A stretch of 64,000 nt of DNA from Aliisedimentitalea scapharcae (GTDB lineage: Bacteria > Pseudomonadota > Alphaproteobacteria > Rhodobacterales > Rhodobacteraceae). The position numbers and the translations under genes are program-made. The first letter of the stretch is position 1, and each line of letters begins with the position of its first letter. Below are positions 1 through 8,562 of the stretch, piece after piece. The stretch is taken from assembly GCF_045277565.1 (NCBI RefSeq), contig NZ_CP123584.1:3534001-3598000 (forward strand), written 5' to 3'. The notes beneath the pieces were generated by a model. The model was not told the origin of the DNA and did not search any database. It worked only from the letters and a program-made list of their open reading frames with translations.

Positions 1-1
1 G

Positions 2-1210
2 GTCGAACCTGAAGTGCGCGACAATGGCAAGCGCATCACCGAAGTGCGCGGGCAGTTTTCGGGTTTGCACAGCTGGTATCGCCACTTTGCCGCCGAGGCC
101 CGCACGCTGACGGTTGAACCGCAGGCCAACGCCATTCCCGGTGTCACCAGCGCCGCACATCCGCAACCTTATGGAGTCGTGGTGGCGATCACGCCCTGGA
201 ATTCGCCGCTGATGATCCTGGCGTGGAAATTGGCCCCCGCTCTGGCCGCCGGTAACACTGTGGTTGTGAAACCGTCGGAAATGGCCTCGGCCTCCACCGT
301 CGAATTTGCCCGGCTGGCGCACGAGGCCGGGCTGCCCGCCGGGGTTCTGAACGTGGTCACCGGATTGGGGCACGAAGTTGGCGAGGCCCTGGTGCGCCAC
401 CCGCTGACCCGCAAGGTGACATTCACCGGATCTGATTTTGGCGGTCGCAAAGTGGCCGAGGCCGCATCAGCCGGCGTGGTGCCCACCACGCTGGAGCTGG
501 GTGGCAAGTCGGCGCAGGTGGTGTTTGCCGACGCTGATATCGACAATGCGATCAACGGGGTTCTGTCGGGAATTTTCCTGTCCAATGGCCAAACCTGTGT
601 GGCCGGATCGCGGCTGTTGGTCGAAGAGACGGTCAAAGACACCTTTGTCTCCCGCATCATTGAGCGCGCCCGCGCGCTGCGGCTGGGTGACCCGATGGAT
701 CCCGACACTCAGGTTGCACCGCTGGCCAACGAACCGCATCTGCGCAAGGTCCGTTCGATGATCGTGCAGGCCAAGGATGACGGCGCCACCTGTCTGCTGG
801 ACGGATTGGAAACGGCAGCGGGGCGGGACGGATATTATGTCGGTCCAACGATCTTTGACGACGTCACCACAGATATGCAGCTATGGCGCGAAGAGGTGTT
901 TGGCCCGGTTCTGGCCGTGACCAGCTTTTCCAGTGAGGCCGAGGCAATCGCGCTGGCCAATGACAGCGACTATGGGCTGGCTGGCGGTGTCTGGACCACG
1001 GATGCCGACAAGGGCGCCCGGGTGGCCAACGCCATCCACAGCGGCACCGTCTATATCAACCATTATCGCAGCGTTGACCCTGGCGCGCCTATCGGCGGCA
1101 TCAAGCTGTCCGGTTATGGCCGCGAATTGGGGCCGGATGCGGTGAAGGACTTCTTGCAGGTGAAATCTGTCTGGACCGGCACAGCCCCGGTTCCGGACCC
1201 GTTTCCCTGA
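2..1210 (+). CDS. Aldehyde dehydrogenase family protein (5' end outside window)
   Basis: NAD(P)-dependent oxidation of an aldehyde to a carboxylic acid. The reading frame is open from base 2, so the first ~80-90 residues of a normal ~490-residue enzyme lie upstream of the window. Visible ALDH motifs are the cofactor-fold segments TPWNSPL and VVKPSE, the FTGS turn, the general-base glutamate in LELGGKS, the catalytic cysteine in NGQTCVAG, and the C-terminal EEVFGPV and GGIKLSGYG blocks. It is the first visible gene of a plus-strand operon with a Rieske oxygenase, an amidase and a ferredoxin, so it probably oxidises an aldehyde intermediate of that pathway. The family is certain; the substrate is not readable. 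Confidence 0.93.
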   Translation, partial: VEPEVRDNGKRITEVRGQFSGLHSWYRHFAAEARTLTVEPQANAIPGVTSAAHPQPYGVVVAITPWNSPLMILAWKLAPALAAGNTVVVKPSEMASASTVEFARLAHEAGLPAGVLNVVTGLGHEVGEALVRHPLTRKVTFTGSDFGGRKVAEAASAGVVPTTLELGGKSAQVVFADADIDNAINGVLSGIFLSNGQTCVAGSRLLVEETVKDTFVSRIIERARALRLGDPMDPDTQVAPLANEPHLRKVRSMIVQAKDDGATCLLDGLETAAGRDGYYVGPTIFDDVTTDMQLWREEVFGPVLAVTSFSSEAEAIALANDSDYGLAGGVWTTDADKGARVANAIHSGTVYINHYRSVDPGAPIGGIKLSGYGRELGPDAVKDFLQVKSVWTGTAPVPDPFP

Positions 1211-1277
1211 CCGCCAAACACGCCCGAACACGCGCCAACACAGACACATAAAGACAAAGACGACATCGGAGGACCCC

Positions 1278-2636
1278 ATGAACGAGATATTCAAAGCGCC
1301 CGAAGGCGATTTCCGCGGCCACGACCAGCAGGATGTCTGGTCACAGACCGCTGATCCCGAGCTGAGCGAAGTTGGCCCCGGCACCGTCTGTGGTGAATAT
1401 ATGCGCCGGTTCTGGATGCCGGTGGCAATGACCGATCAGATCGGCGATCTGCCCTATCGCATCCGCATCCTGGGCGAAGATCTGGTGCTGTTTCGTGAAA
1501 CCGGCGAAGGTCGGCTGGGGCTGACCCACCTGCATTGCGCGCATCGCAACATGAGCCTGGAATTCGGCATCATCGAACCCGGCGGCATCCGATGTTCCTA
1601 TCACGGATGGAAATACGGGCTGGACGGCACGATCAAGGAAACCCCCTGTGAACCTGTGGCCTCGCAGGTCAAGAAGAAAGCCTGTCTGGGTGCCTATCCG
1701 GTGATCGAATACAAAGGCCTGGCCTTTGCCTATATGGGGCCGCGCGATCAGCAACCGCCGTTCCCGGTGATGGATACCTTTGACGAAGACGGCGATGAAA
1801 TGTTGCCGTCGCTGATCAAATCACCCTGCAACTGGCTGCAGGTGATGGAAAACGCCTGGGATCCCTTTCACGTGGTCTATCTGCACACATTGGCCGCGCG
1901 GGTGCAGTTCCATGAAAGCTTTGCCCATATGCCGATGATCGAATTCCACGAGGCCAAATTCGGGGAGTTTTATACCAATGTGCGCCGCGACGGGGATTTT
2001 GTCTGGCTGCGGATTCACGACCATATGATGCCTTCGTTCACCCAGAATGGCGCGCATTTCCCGGTGCCCGATCGTGAACGTTACTTTGGCCGCTGTGGTC
2101 TGACCCGTTGGGTGGTGCCGATTGATGACACCCACACACAGGTCGTGACCTGGCGCCATTTCCGCGACGGGGATGATCCGCGCGGTCTAACCGACAAGTC
2201 CCAAGTGGGCTTTGGCAAAACCGATTTTTACGGTCAGGACCCTGACCGCCCCTATGAAATGCGCCAGCGCGATCCCGGCGATTACGACGCCTGGGTCAGC
2301 CAGGGACCCAAAAACATCCACAGCCGCGAAAACCTGTCCTTTACCGACCGCGGCGTGGCCAAGGTCCGGCGCATGCTGCGCAACGAAATCCGGTCCGTTG
2401 CGGCGGGTAATCCGGTCAACCACCCCACTGATGACTATGATGGTGTGTTGCCAACCTATGCTGGTGATACCGTGCTGCGTATCCCCGCACAGGAAGGTCG
2501 TGATGATGGCGCGGTGCTCAAGGAAATCTCCTTTGCCGTCGCCGGTATTTTCAAAGATGGGGATGAACAGCCCATCGAGACACGCAAACAGTACATCATT
2601 GATGCGCTCAAGGCATATGAGGCGAGCTGGGCATGA
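1278..2636 (+). CDS. Rieske [2Fe-2S] non-haem iron ring-hydroxylating oxygenase, alpha subunit
   Basis: Terminal oxygenase that inserts O2 into an aromatic or heterocyclic substrate with electrons from a ferredoxin. The Rieske cluster ligands are C87-x-H89 and C106-x2-H109 (CAHR, CSYH). The mononuclear iron site is seen as D195-x2-H198-x4-H203 in DPFHVVYLH. The 452-residue length fits the phenoxybenzoate/vanillate-demethylase-type monocomponent alpha subunits with no beta subunit. AGGACCCC lies just upstream of the ATG. The stop overlaps the next gene's ATG. A plausible electron donor, a [2Fe-2S] ferredoxin, is encoded at 6403. No dedicated reductase is seen in the window. The substrate is unknown. 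Confidence 0.93.
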   Translation: MNEIFKAPEGDFRGHDQQDVWSQTADPELSEVGPGTVCGEYMRRFWMPVAMTDQIGDLPYRIRILGEDLVLFRETGEGRLGLTHLHCAHRNMSLEFGIIEPGGIRCSYHGWKYGLDGTIKETPCEPVASQVKKKACLGAYPVIEYKGLAFAYMGPRDQQPPFPVMDTFDEDGDEMLPSLIKSPCNWLQVMENAWDPFHVVYLHTLAARVQFHESFAHMPMIEFHEAKFGEFYTNVRRDGDFVWLRIHDHMMPSFTQNGAHFPVPDRERYFGRCGLTRWVVPIDDTHTQVVTWRHFRDGDDPRGLTDKSQVGFGKTDFYGQDPDRPYEMRQRDPGDYDAWVSQGPKNIHSRENLSFTDRGVAKVRRMLRNEIRSVAAGNPVNHPTDDYDGVLPTYAGDTVLRIPAQEGRDDGAVLKEISFAVAGIFKDGDEQPIETRKQYIIDALKAYEASWA

Positions 2637-3262
2637 CACGAATTCCACACAACCCCGGTCGGGTCGATTGGTCGGGGGAAAACCCCGGCATCTATCTCAA
2701 GACTGACCCGGCAAACCCCCAATATGACACGCTGGCGCTGTTTTTTCGGGTGGTGCTGTCGCCTTATGGTCGCGGCAATGCCGCGATTGTTCTGGGCGCG
2801 CCGGATGAGGCACGCGGTTGGCCGCATGTGCCCAATCTGATCATGACCGACAACCAGCGCCTGATGCGGTGGATCGTAGATGGCTGGGTCACCAAAATGC
2901 CGACATTCATCGGCAAACCCGGGCTGGAGGCGATGACCTGGCTGGATTGCGATAGCGTCGAAAAACGTCCCGGAGATCTAAAGACCCGATATTCCGAAAC
3001 CCTGCGCGGGTCGGGTGTCACGCTGGAAATGATCTGGCAGGACATGGGCCCACCGCTGCCGGTCGAAGTGACCAAGGAAAACTCGGCCACCAAAGAACAC
3101 GAGATGTATTCCGTGTTTCTCGAGGCCAAGCAGGCGCAGGTCAAACTCAACGGTACCGCCCTGCCCGGTCAGGTCGCGGACCGCCAGTTCTTTGGTCGCA
3201 CCATGAGCACCGCCTTTCTGGCGTTTTCCGAAACCTGGGTCACACCGCAGGAGGGTAACTGA
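2633..3262 (+). CDS. Conserved protein of unknown function, first of a tandem paralogous pair
   Basis: A 209-residue soluble protein with no signal peptide or membrane segment. I do not recognise its family. It is clearly paralogous to the next gene. Shared blocks include VDWSGENPG near residue 10, LALFFRV with SPYGRG, PNLIMTDN, RYSETLRGSG followed by MIWQDMGPP, LNGTALPGQ and the C-terminal FLAFSETWVTP. Its ATG overlaps the stop of the Rieske gene (ATGA) and its stop adjoins the next start, which implies translational coupling and perhaps a heteromeric complex with its neighbour. No catalytic motif is obvious. It could be a small subunit or accessory of the oxygenase/amidase pathway. Confidence 0.85.
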   Translation: MTRIPHNPGRVDWSGENPGIYLKTDPANPQYDTLALFFRVVLSPYGRGNAAIVLGAPDEARGWPHVPNLIMTDNQRLMRWIVDGWVTKMPTFIGKPGLEAMTWLDCDSVEKRPGDLKTRYSETLRGSGVTLEMIWQDMGPPLPVEVTKENSATKEHEMYSVFLEAKQAQVKLNGTALPGQVADRQFFGRTMSTAFLAFSETWVTPQEGN

Positions 3263-3888
3263 TGCCGCTGAACGAACCAATTACACCCGGCGTAGTGGAC
3301 TGGACCGGTGAAAACCCCGGTATTCTGTTGAAAGATGCCGATGGCAACTTCTCGGCCATGGCATTGTTTTTCCGCGTGGCCTGGTCACCGGTGGGCCAGG
3401 GTCAGGTCCTGTTGCTGTACGGGACACCGGATGCCGTCCAAGGGTCAGACGCGGCCCCCAATGTGATCCTCAGCGACAATCCAGCGCTGACGGCGTTTCT
3501 CAAAGAGAATTTTATCAGCAAGCTGGCCGCCTTTGCCAATGCTCCTGCCTTTGACACCCTGCCAGAACTGGGTGCCCAGGTGGTGCGGACTTCGGGTGAT
3601 CCGATGGGGCATCGCTATAGCGAAACGCTGGTGGCGGCGGGGCTGACGGTGGAACTGGTTTGGGAAGATCTGCAACCGCCGCGCGCCTTGGAGCTGTCCC
3701 CGCACGAGGTTGCCTCGGGCGAGCAGAACATGTTCTCGCTGCTGGTGCCCGCACATGCCGCACAGGTCATTGTCAACGGGCGGTCCCTGCCCGGGCAGCT
3801 CGGCACACGGGTGCAGGCCGGATATGAGACCACCACGGCGTTTCTCTACTTTTCCGAGACCTGGATAATCCCCCCGGAGGCATCATGA
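3262..3888 (+). CDS. Conserved protein of unknown function, second of a tandem paralogous pair
   Basis: A 208-residue paralogue of the preceding protein. Matching blocks are VDWTGENPG, MALFFRV with SPVGQG, PNVILSDN, RYSETLVAAG followed by LVWEDLQPP, VNGRSLPGQ and FLYFSETWIIPPE. The copies are well diverged between these blocks, so the duplication is not recent. No signal peptide, membrane helix or known cofactor motif is visible. Coding overlaps by one base upstream and four bases downstream (ATGA with the DUF1116 gene). The pair may form a heterodimer. Function cannot be assigned from sequence. Confidence 0.85.
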   Translation: MPLNEPITPGVVDWTGENPGILLKDADGNFSAMALFFRVAWSPVGQGQVLLLYGTPDAVQGSDAAPNVILSDNPALTAFLKENFISKLAAFANAPAFDTLPELGAQVVRTSGDPMGHRYSETLVAAGLTVELVWEDLQPPRALELSPHEVASGEQNMFSLLVPAHAAQVIVNGRSLPGQLGTRVQAGYETTTAFLYFSETWIIPPEAS

Positions 3889-5078
3889 CATTGCACCCAG
3901 CCGATCAACTGGCCTTTGACAGGGCCATGGTGACCCAACCTGTTTGGAACCGGTTCAACACCGCTGGTGAAGCCCTGGGGCTGGCGCAAAATGTGCTGTT
4001 GCACGCCGGCCCGGCCTTTTCCAGCCCGGACCTGATCACGGCACCGATCCTGAATTCCGCCTGCGTTGCAGCAGTGTACGAAGGTGTCGCGCGGGATTTT
4101 GATCAGGCCGAGGCGATGATCAGGGCCGGAGAGATCCTGCTGAAACCGGCGCAGGATCATGATGTGGTCACGCCGCTGGCCGCGGTTGTGTCGGCGTCCA
4201 TGCCCTTGCACACGATCTATGACGCCTGGCGCGGGACGCAGCGGATATTTACGCCAATCAACGGCGGATCACGTCCGGCCATGCGGTTGGGCCTGCGATC
4301 CGAGGCGGTGCTGGAACATATTCGCTGGCTCAACACCCGGTTCCTGGACGTGTTGGAAAACGGGTTGGCCGAAGGCATGGCATTGGTGCCATTGGCCGTG
4401 GTCGGATTGGCAGGCGGTGATGATTGCCACGGACGGACCCCGGTGGCCGGTGCCGCATTGGCGGCCGAGCTGATGGATCGCACCACCGGTGGGCTGACCG
4501 ACGAAGACGCGTTGCAATTCTTGCACAGCTCACCTTCGCTGTTTTTGAACCTGTGGATGGCGGCATCCAAGATCATGATGAAACTGGCCGAAGGGATTGA
4601 TGGCTCCAGCTTTGTCACCGCAGCCGGTGGCAACGGGCGCGAGGTCGGCATTCAGATCTCGGGCCTGCCAGGACAGTGGTTCACCACGCCTGCTGCCGCG
4701 CCACAGGGCAAATTCGATGTAGATCTGCCCGCGGACCGGGCATTGGGTGCCATCGGCGACAGCGCCGTGGTCGAAGCCTTTGGTCTGGGGGCCATGGCGA
4801 TCGAGCTGAGCCCCGAGCAGAAAAAGGGGCTGGGTGCCTATCTGCCCGACAATGCACGGGCGCGGACCTCGGGCCTGTCGGTGGGGGCACACCCCTATTT
4901 CCGCGATCTCGACATCCGGTTGGGCTCGACCGCGCGCGGCGCTGTGAAACAGGGCGCGGGCCCTGTCATCAGCCTGGGTATTCTGGATCGCCTGGGCGAG
5001 GCCGGGCGGTTGGGCGGGGGTATCTACGACATGCCCGTCACCCCCTTTTCCCAAGCACTGGAGGCGCTGTCCGCATGA
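3885..5078 (+). CDS. DUF1116 family protein (AllG/YlbE-like)
   Basis: 397 residues resembling the DUF1116 family, which includes E. coli YlbE/AllG, a subunit of oxamate carbamoyltransferase. Family-like segments are LLHAGPAF near residue 40, CVAAVYEGVA, the PLAAVVSASMP block, and GGDDCHGR near residue 177 in the position of the family's GDECHNR-type motif. In enterobacteria AllG works with FdrA (AllF) and AllH; neither partner is seen here. Instead the gene sits between the paralogous pair and an amidase, with 4-bp overlaps on both sides. A role in carbamoyl or amide chemistry is possible but is inference. Family assignment is from remembered motifs, not a search. Confidence 0.75.
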   Translation: MTLHPADQLAFDRAMVTQPVWNRFNTAGEALGLAQNVLLHAGPAFSSPDLITAPILNSACVAAVYEGVARDFDQAEAMIRAGEILLKPAQDHDVVTPLAAVVSASMPLHTIYDAWRGTQRIFTPINGGSRPAMRLGLRSEAVLEHIRWLNTRFLDVLENGLAEGMALVPLAVVGLAGGDDCHGRTPVAGAALAAELMDRTTGGLTDEDALQFLHSSPSLFLNLWMAASKIMMKLAEGIDGSSFVTAAGGNGREVGIQISGLPGQWFTTPAAAPQGKFDVDLPADRALGAIGDSAVVEAFGLGAMAIELSPEQKKGLGAYLPDNARARTSGLSVGAHPYFRDLDIRLGSTARGAVKQGAGPVISLGILDRLGEAGRLGGGIYDMPVTPFSQALEALSA

Positions 5079-6373
5079 GTGCATTGAACCAGCTCTCAGC
5101 GACGGACATCGGCCGCCGGATCCGGGCGGGCGACACCACCCCTTCGGCGGTGATGCAGGCACATCTGGCCCGCATTGCCGCACGGGAACCGCAGGTGGGG
5201 GCGTTCCAGACCCTCGACGCGGACCGCGCTATGGAGAGAGCCAGGGCCGCTGATGCACTCCCTGTCAATGGCACCCCCTTGGGCCCTCTCCATGGCGTAC
5301 CTTTTGTGATCAAGGACATTATTGACACCGACGACATGCTGACCAGTTGGGGCAGCGAGATCTATGCCAACCGACAACCCGAACGCAACGCGGCCTGTGT
5401 TCAGACCTTTCTGGATGCGGGGGCCATTCCGATCGGCAAGACCGTCACCACCGAATTTGCCTATTTCAAACCGGGCAAAACCGCCAATCCGCACAATCTG
5501 GCGCATACACCGGGGGGATCGTCGTCGGGGTCCGCTGCTGCGGTGGCTGACTTTATGGCCCCACTGGCGTTTGGATCGCAGACCGCCGCATCGCTGATCC
5601 GCCCTGCCGCCTATTGTGGCGTGACAGCCTTCAAACCGACAACCGGCGGCTTTGACCTGACCGGTGTCATGGGGCTGTCGACCTCATTGGATACGTTGGG
5701 GGTTCTGGCCCGTTCGGTCACTGATCTGATCCTCGCCCGCGCGGTTCTGTTGGGCCAGAGCCTGCCGCCATTGGCAGATTTTGACGAAACGCTTCCCCGG
5801 ATCAACCTGATGCGGGGGCCGCATTGGCAGGACGGCAGCATCGAAATGCGCGACACCTGCACCCGCGCCATGGCCGCGCTGGCCGCCACCGGAGCAGACA
5901 CCGGCGAAATCGCCACGCCGCCATCCTTTGCCGATCTGACACAGGCACAGATTACAGTCATGGGTTATGAAGCTGCGCGCGCCCGGATCAGCGAATATAC
6001 GGCCGGTGGCGCAACCATCAGCCCGCAATTCCGTGCCCTGATTCAGGTGGGCCAACGTGTCAGTCAACAGGCCTATGATCAGGCCTTGGCGCTCAGGAAA
6101 CGCGCAAACCAAATGCTGGATGTTCTCTTCGCGGATTGCGATGTGCTGTTGGTCCCCTCTGCTCCGGGTGCCGCTCCCAAAGGGTTGCAGGCCACTGGCG
6201 ATCCGCTGTTCAGCCGGATGTGGAATCTGCTGCAGCTGCCCTGTGTCGCCCTACCCTTTGGGACAGATGCAGATGGGTTGCCTTTGGGAATTCAGCTGAT
6301 CGGGCGACGCGGTGATGATGCGCGCCTTCTGGATGTCGCGGCCTGGGTTCAGGACCAGTTGCACCGCGCCTGA
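5075..6373 (+). CDS. Amidase (amidase signature / GatA-like family)
   Basis: Hydrolase of the amidase-signature family, acting on a C-N amide bond. The Ser-cisSer-Lys triad can be placed: Lys in FVIKDIID (~residue 70), then the Gly/Ser-rich TPGGSSSGSAAAVA with the cis-Ser, and the nucleophile region GSQTAASLIRPAAYCG. The 432-residue length is normal. I chose the ATG at 5075 because it overlaps the upstream stop (ATGA) and gives the family's usual start (MSALNQLSATD). An open frame extends further upstream but has no family similarity. It is probably cytoplasmic. The substrate is unknown; N-carbamoyl compounds and aryl or cyclic amide degradation products are all possible. Confidence 0.92.
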   Translation: MSALNQLSATDIGRRIRAGDTTPSAVMQAHLARIAAREPQVGAFQTLDADRAMERARAADALPVNGTPLGPLHGVPFVIKDIIDTDDMLTSWGSEIYANRQPERNAACVQTFLDAGAIPIGKTVTTEFAYFKPGKTANPHNLAHTPGGSSSGSAAAVADFMAPLAFGSQTAASLIRPAAYCGVTAFKPTTGGFDLTGVMGLSTSLDTLGVLARSVTDLILARAVLLGQSLPPLADFDETLPRINLMRGPHWQDGSIEMRDTCTRAMAALAATGADTGEIATPPSFADLTQAQITVMGYEAARARISEYTAGGATISPQFRALIQVGQRVSQQAYDQALALRKRANQMLDVLFADCDVLLVPSAPGAAPKGLQATGDPLFSRMWNLLQLPCVALPFGTDADGLPLGIQLIGRRGDDARLLDVAAWVQDQLHRA

Positions 6374-6402
6374 CCATTTCAAATTCAAGAAGGATCTCTC
6401 CC

Positions 6403-6726
6403 ATGCCGACCATCACTTTTGTCGACCACAGGGGCGTGCGTCGGGACATTGAAATTGCCGAAGGGCACAGCCTGATGGAGGGCGCGCGTGACGCCGGGAT
6501 CGACGCCATTGCGGCTGACTGCGGTGGGGCCTGCGCCTGTGCCACTTGTCATGTCTACATTGATGACGCCTGGCAGGCCCGGGTCAGCCCGCGCGATTCA
6601 ATGGAGGAGGAAATGCTCGATTTTGCCGCCGCCCAGACCGACAGCCGCTCGCGGCTTGCCTGTCAGATCACGATCAACGCATCCCACAACGGTTTGACGG
6701 TCCACACCCCGGAGACCCAAGGCTGA
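6403..6726 (+). CDS. [2Fe-2S] ferredoxin, adrenodoxin type
   Basis: A 107-residue electron carrier. The cluster ligands are C40-x5-C46-x2-C49 (in CGGACACATC) and C87 (RLACQI), with the adrenodoxin-like CHVYID after the third cysteine. AAGGATCTC precedes the ATG. It is the last gene of the operon and the most likely electron donor of the Rieske oxygenase at 1278. The matching NAD(P)H reductase is not in the window and may be shared with another system or lie upstream. Confidence 0.93.
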   Translation: MPTITFVDHRGVRRDIEIAEGHSLMEGARDAGIDAIAADCGGACACATCHVYIDDAWQARVSPRDSMEEEMLDFAAAQTDSRSRLACQITINASHNGLTVHTPETQG

Positions 6727-6780
6727 CCCATCGGGGGCGTACTCAGGGTGGGTCCGGTGGCTGGCGTTCAGCGCCTGCCT

Positions 6781-7920
6781 TTATCCAACCTGTCGTCCAT
6801 GTGACCACACCCCCCGCACCACTGGTGTGCCTTGCACCCGACCAATGCGAACGACGTCACCATGCAAACCTGGCTGGAGCATACCACGATCTGCCAACCC
6901 TGCTGCCCGCGCCGGCGCGGCGGTGACGGTCGCGATGGCCCGCGGCAAGTCATCCCACAGGTCAGCCAACAAAAAGGCCGACGTCATAAGCGCGGACGGC
7001 ACATAATCCGACGACAAGATGTCAAGCAAACCACGGTCGGCCAGTTCATGGGCCGCCACATTGCCCGAATGTGACCCGCCCCGGATCAAATTCGGCGCGC
7101 CCATCATGACCGCGATCCCATGTTCATGACAGGCCTGGGCCGCCTCGATCGTTGTGGGGAATTCGGCCAGGCGGATGCCGTGCTGGGCGCTTTTTGCGAC
7201 ATGGGTCGCGGTGGTATCATCGTGGCTGGCCAATACGGCACCGTATCGCTGCGCCGCGGCGACGGCCTGGGCTTCGTGATGATCACCGTTGGCCGCGCGC
7301 AGGGCATACAATTGGGCGACATGGGCGTCAAATTCAGGATCGCTCATGCCTTGTTTTCCCTGCACATAGGCCTTGAGCTTGCCAATATCGCGAAACTGGC
7401 GCTGACCTGGGGTGTGGTCCATCAGGCTGACGATGCCAACCCGGTCCCGAGGTCCGAATTCGTCCATTTCCTCGACCAGGGTTTCCGAACAGACCTCGGC
7501 GCGCAAATGCAGAAAGTGAGAAATGCGCAACGCTCCGGCGGCCCGCATTTCCCACAGTTCGGTTGCCAAGTTGCGGGCATATTTTGCGTATCTGGCGCGG
7601 CCTGCCGGAATCGACCCGACACGCATCGCATCAAAAACAGTGGTGATCCCGACACTGGCCAGTTCGCCGTCGTGGGCCAGGATGGCTGCGGCATGGGGCC
7701 AATCCACCTTGGGGCGCGGCTGGATGTGACGTTCCAGATTATCCGTGTGCAATTCGATCAGGCCGGGGATCAGCAGATCGCCATTCATGTCCTGAGCACC
7801 GCTGATGGCAGTGCCGCCAGTCGCGATCGTGCTGATCCGCCCTTCTTTGATTTGCAGGCTGCCCTGGATAACCTCCTCGGGCAGAACGATCTGGGCGTTT
7901 GAAAGAATAAGGTCGTGCAT
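6781..7920 (-). CDS. phnM: PhnM, alpha-D-ribose 1-methylphosphonate 5-triphosphate diphosphatase
   Basis: Amidohydrolase-superfamily enzyme of the C-P lyase pathway. It removes pyrophosphate from the ribose-triphosphate-phosphonate made by PhnGHIL. Visible features are the N-terminal NAQIVLPEEV strand, the metal-site segment GLIELHTDNLERH, the SLMDHTPGQ block, LASHDDTT near residue 230, and the C-terminal LSSDYVP. The 379-residue length is normal. It is the last gene of the phnGHIJKLNM operon, 87 bp after phnN, and converges with the ferredoxin operon at 6726. The start is an ATG. Confidence 0.95.
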   Translation of the reverse strand: MHDLILSNAQIVLPEEVIQGSLQIKEGRISTIATGGTAISGAQDMNGDLLIPGLIELHTDNLERHIQPRPKVDWPHAAAILAHDGELASVGITTVFDAMRVGSIPAGRARYAKYARNLATELWEMRAAGALRISHFLHLRAEVCSETLVEEMDEFGPRDRVGIVSLMDHTPGQRQFRDIGKLKAYVQGKQGMSDPEFDAHVAQLYALRAANGDHHEAQAVAAAQRYGAVLASHDDTTATHVAKSAQHGIRLAEFPTTIEAAQACHEHGIAVMMGAPNLIRGGSHSGNVAAHELADRGLLDILSSDYVPSALMTSAFLLADLWDDLPRAIATVTAAPARAAGLADRGMLQPGLHGDVVRIGRVQGTPVVRGVWSHGRQVG

Positions 7921-8007
7921 CGGGTGTCCCGCCTTGCAAGCCCCCCATTTGCCATAGCTGTGTCACAACTGTGTGACGTGTATGATCCGGGGCGGTTCAG
8001 TAAACTA

Positions 8008-8562
8008 TCAGGTGAATTTCGGTTTCTCTTGTTCCAGACGCAGCGCATCAACAAAGGCCTGGGTCGCCGCCGACAAAGAGCCGGAGTTGTCGATCGTGAT
8101 GACCTCCAGACCTTTGGGCAACTTCATGCAAGCGCGGTCCAGACGGCGCGCGATTTCCTCTGTGCTTTCGCGCCCACGCGCCAAAAGCCGCGCCTCCAGA
8201 ACCGCCCGGCTGGCCGTGACATGCAGAACCTTCAGCTCTGGGAAAACCCGCGCGGCCTCGACCAACATGGCACGTGATCCGTTGAACAGTACACTGCGCC
8301 CCGCCGCCAGATCATCGTGTACCTGAACCGGGATGCCATAGAACAGCCCATGTGCCTGCCACGACAGGGCGAACCCGCCCGCCGCGTCGCAAAGCGCGAA
8401 TTCTGCCGGGCTGACCCCGGTAAAGGCTTCACCGCCCGCCGCCGCGGGTCGGGTTATCACGCGACGCACCAGACACAGGTCAGGAACTTCTGCCAGCGCC
8501 GCCTGCATCAATGTATCCTTTCCGACGCCCGAAGGGCCGACGATGGCAAAAATCCCCCCCAT
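8008..8562 (-). CDS. phnN: PhnN, ribose 1,5-bisphosphate phosphokinase
   Basis: Kinase converting ribose 1,5-bisphosphate to PRPP, the exit step of C-P lyase metabolism. The P-loop is GPSGVGKDT at residues 8-16, and the guanylate-kinase-like fold is consistent with 184 residues. The start overlaps the phnL stop by one base (both include 8562), which suggests coupled translation. It sits between phnL and phnM as in many alphaproteobacterial clusters. Confidence 0.94.
   Translation of the reverse strand: MGGIFAIVGPSGVGKDTLMQAALAEVPDLCLVRRVITRPAAAGGEAFTGVSPAEFALCDAAGGFALSWQAHGLFYGIPVQVHDDLAAGRSVLFNGSRAMLVEAARVFPELKVLHVTASRAVLEARLLARGRESTEEIARRLDRACMKLPKGLEVITIDNSGSLSAATQAFVDALRLEQEKPKFT

Noticed and set aside
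6725..6754. GACCCA / TGGGTC hairpin after the ferredoxin gene
   Set aside because: Only a 6-bp stem with an 18-base loop and no T-run; too weak to call a terminator.
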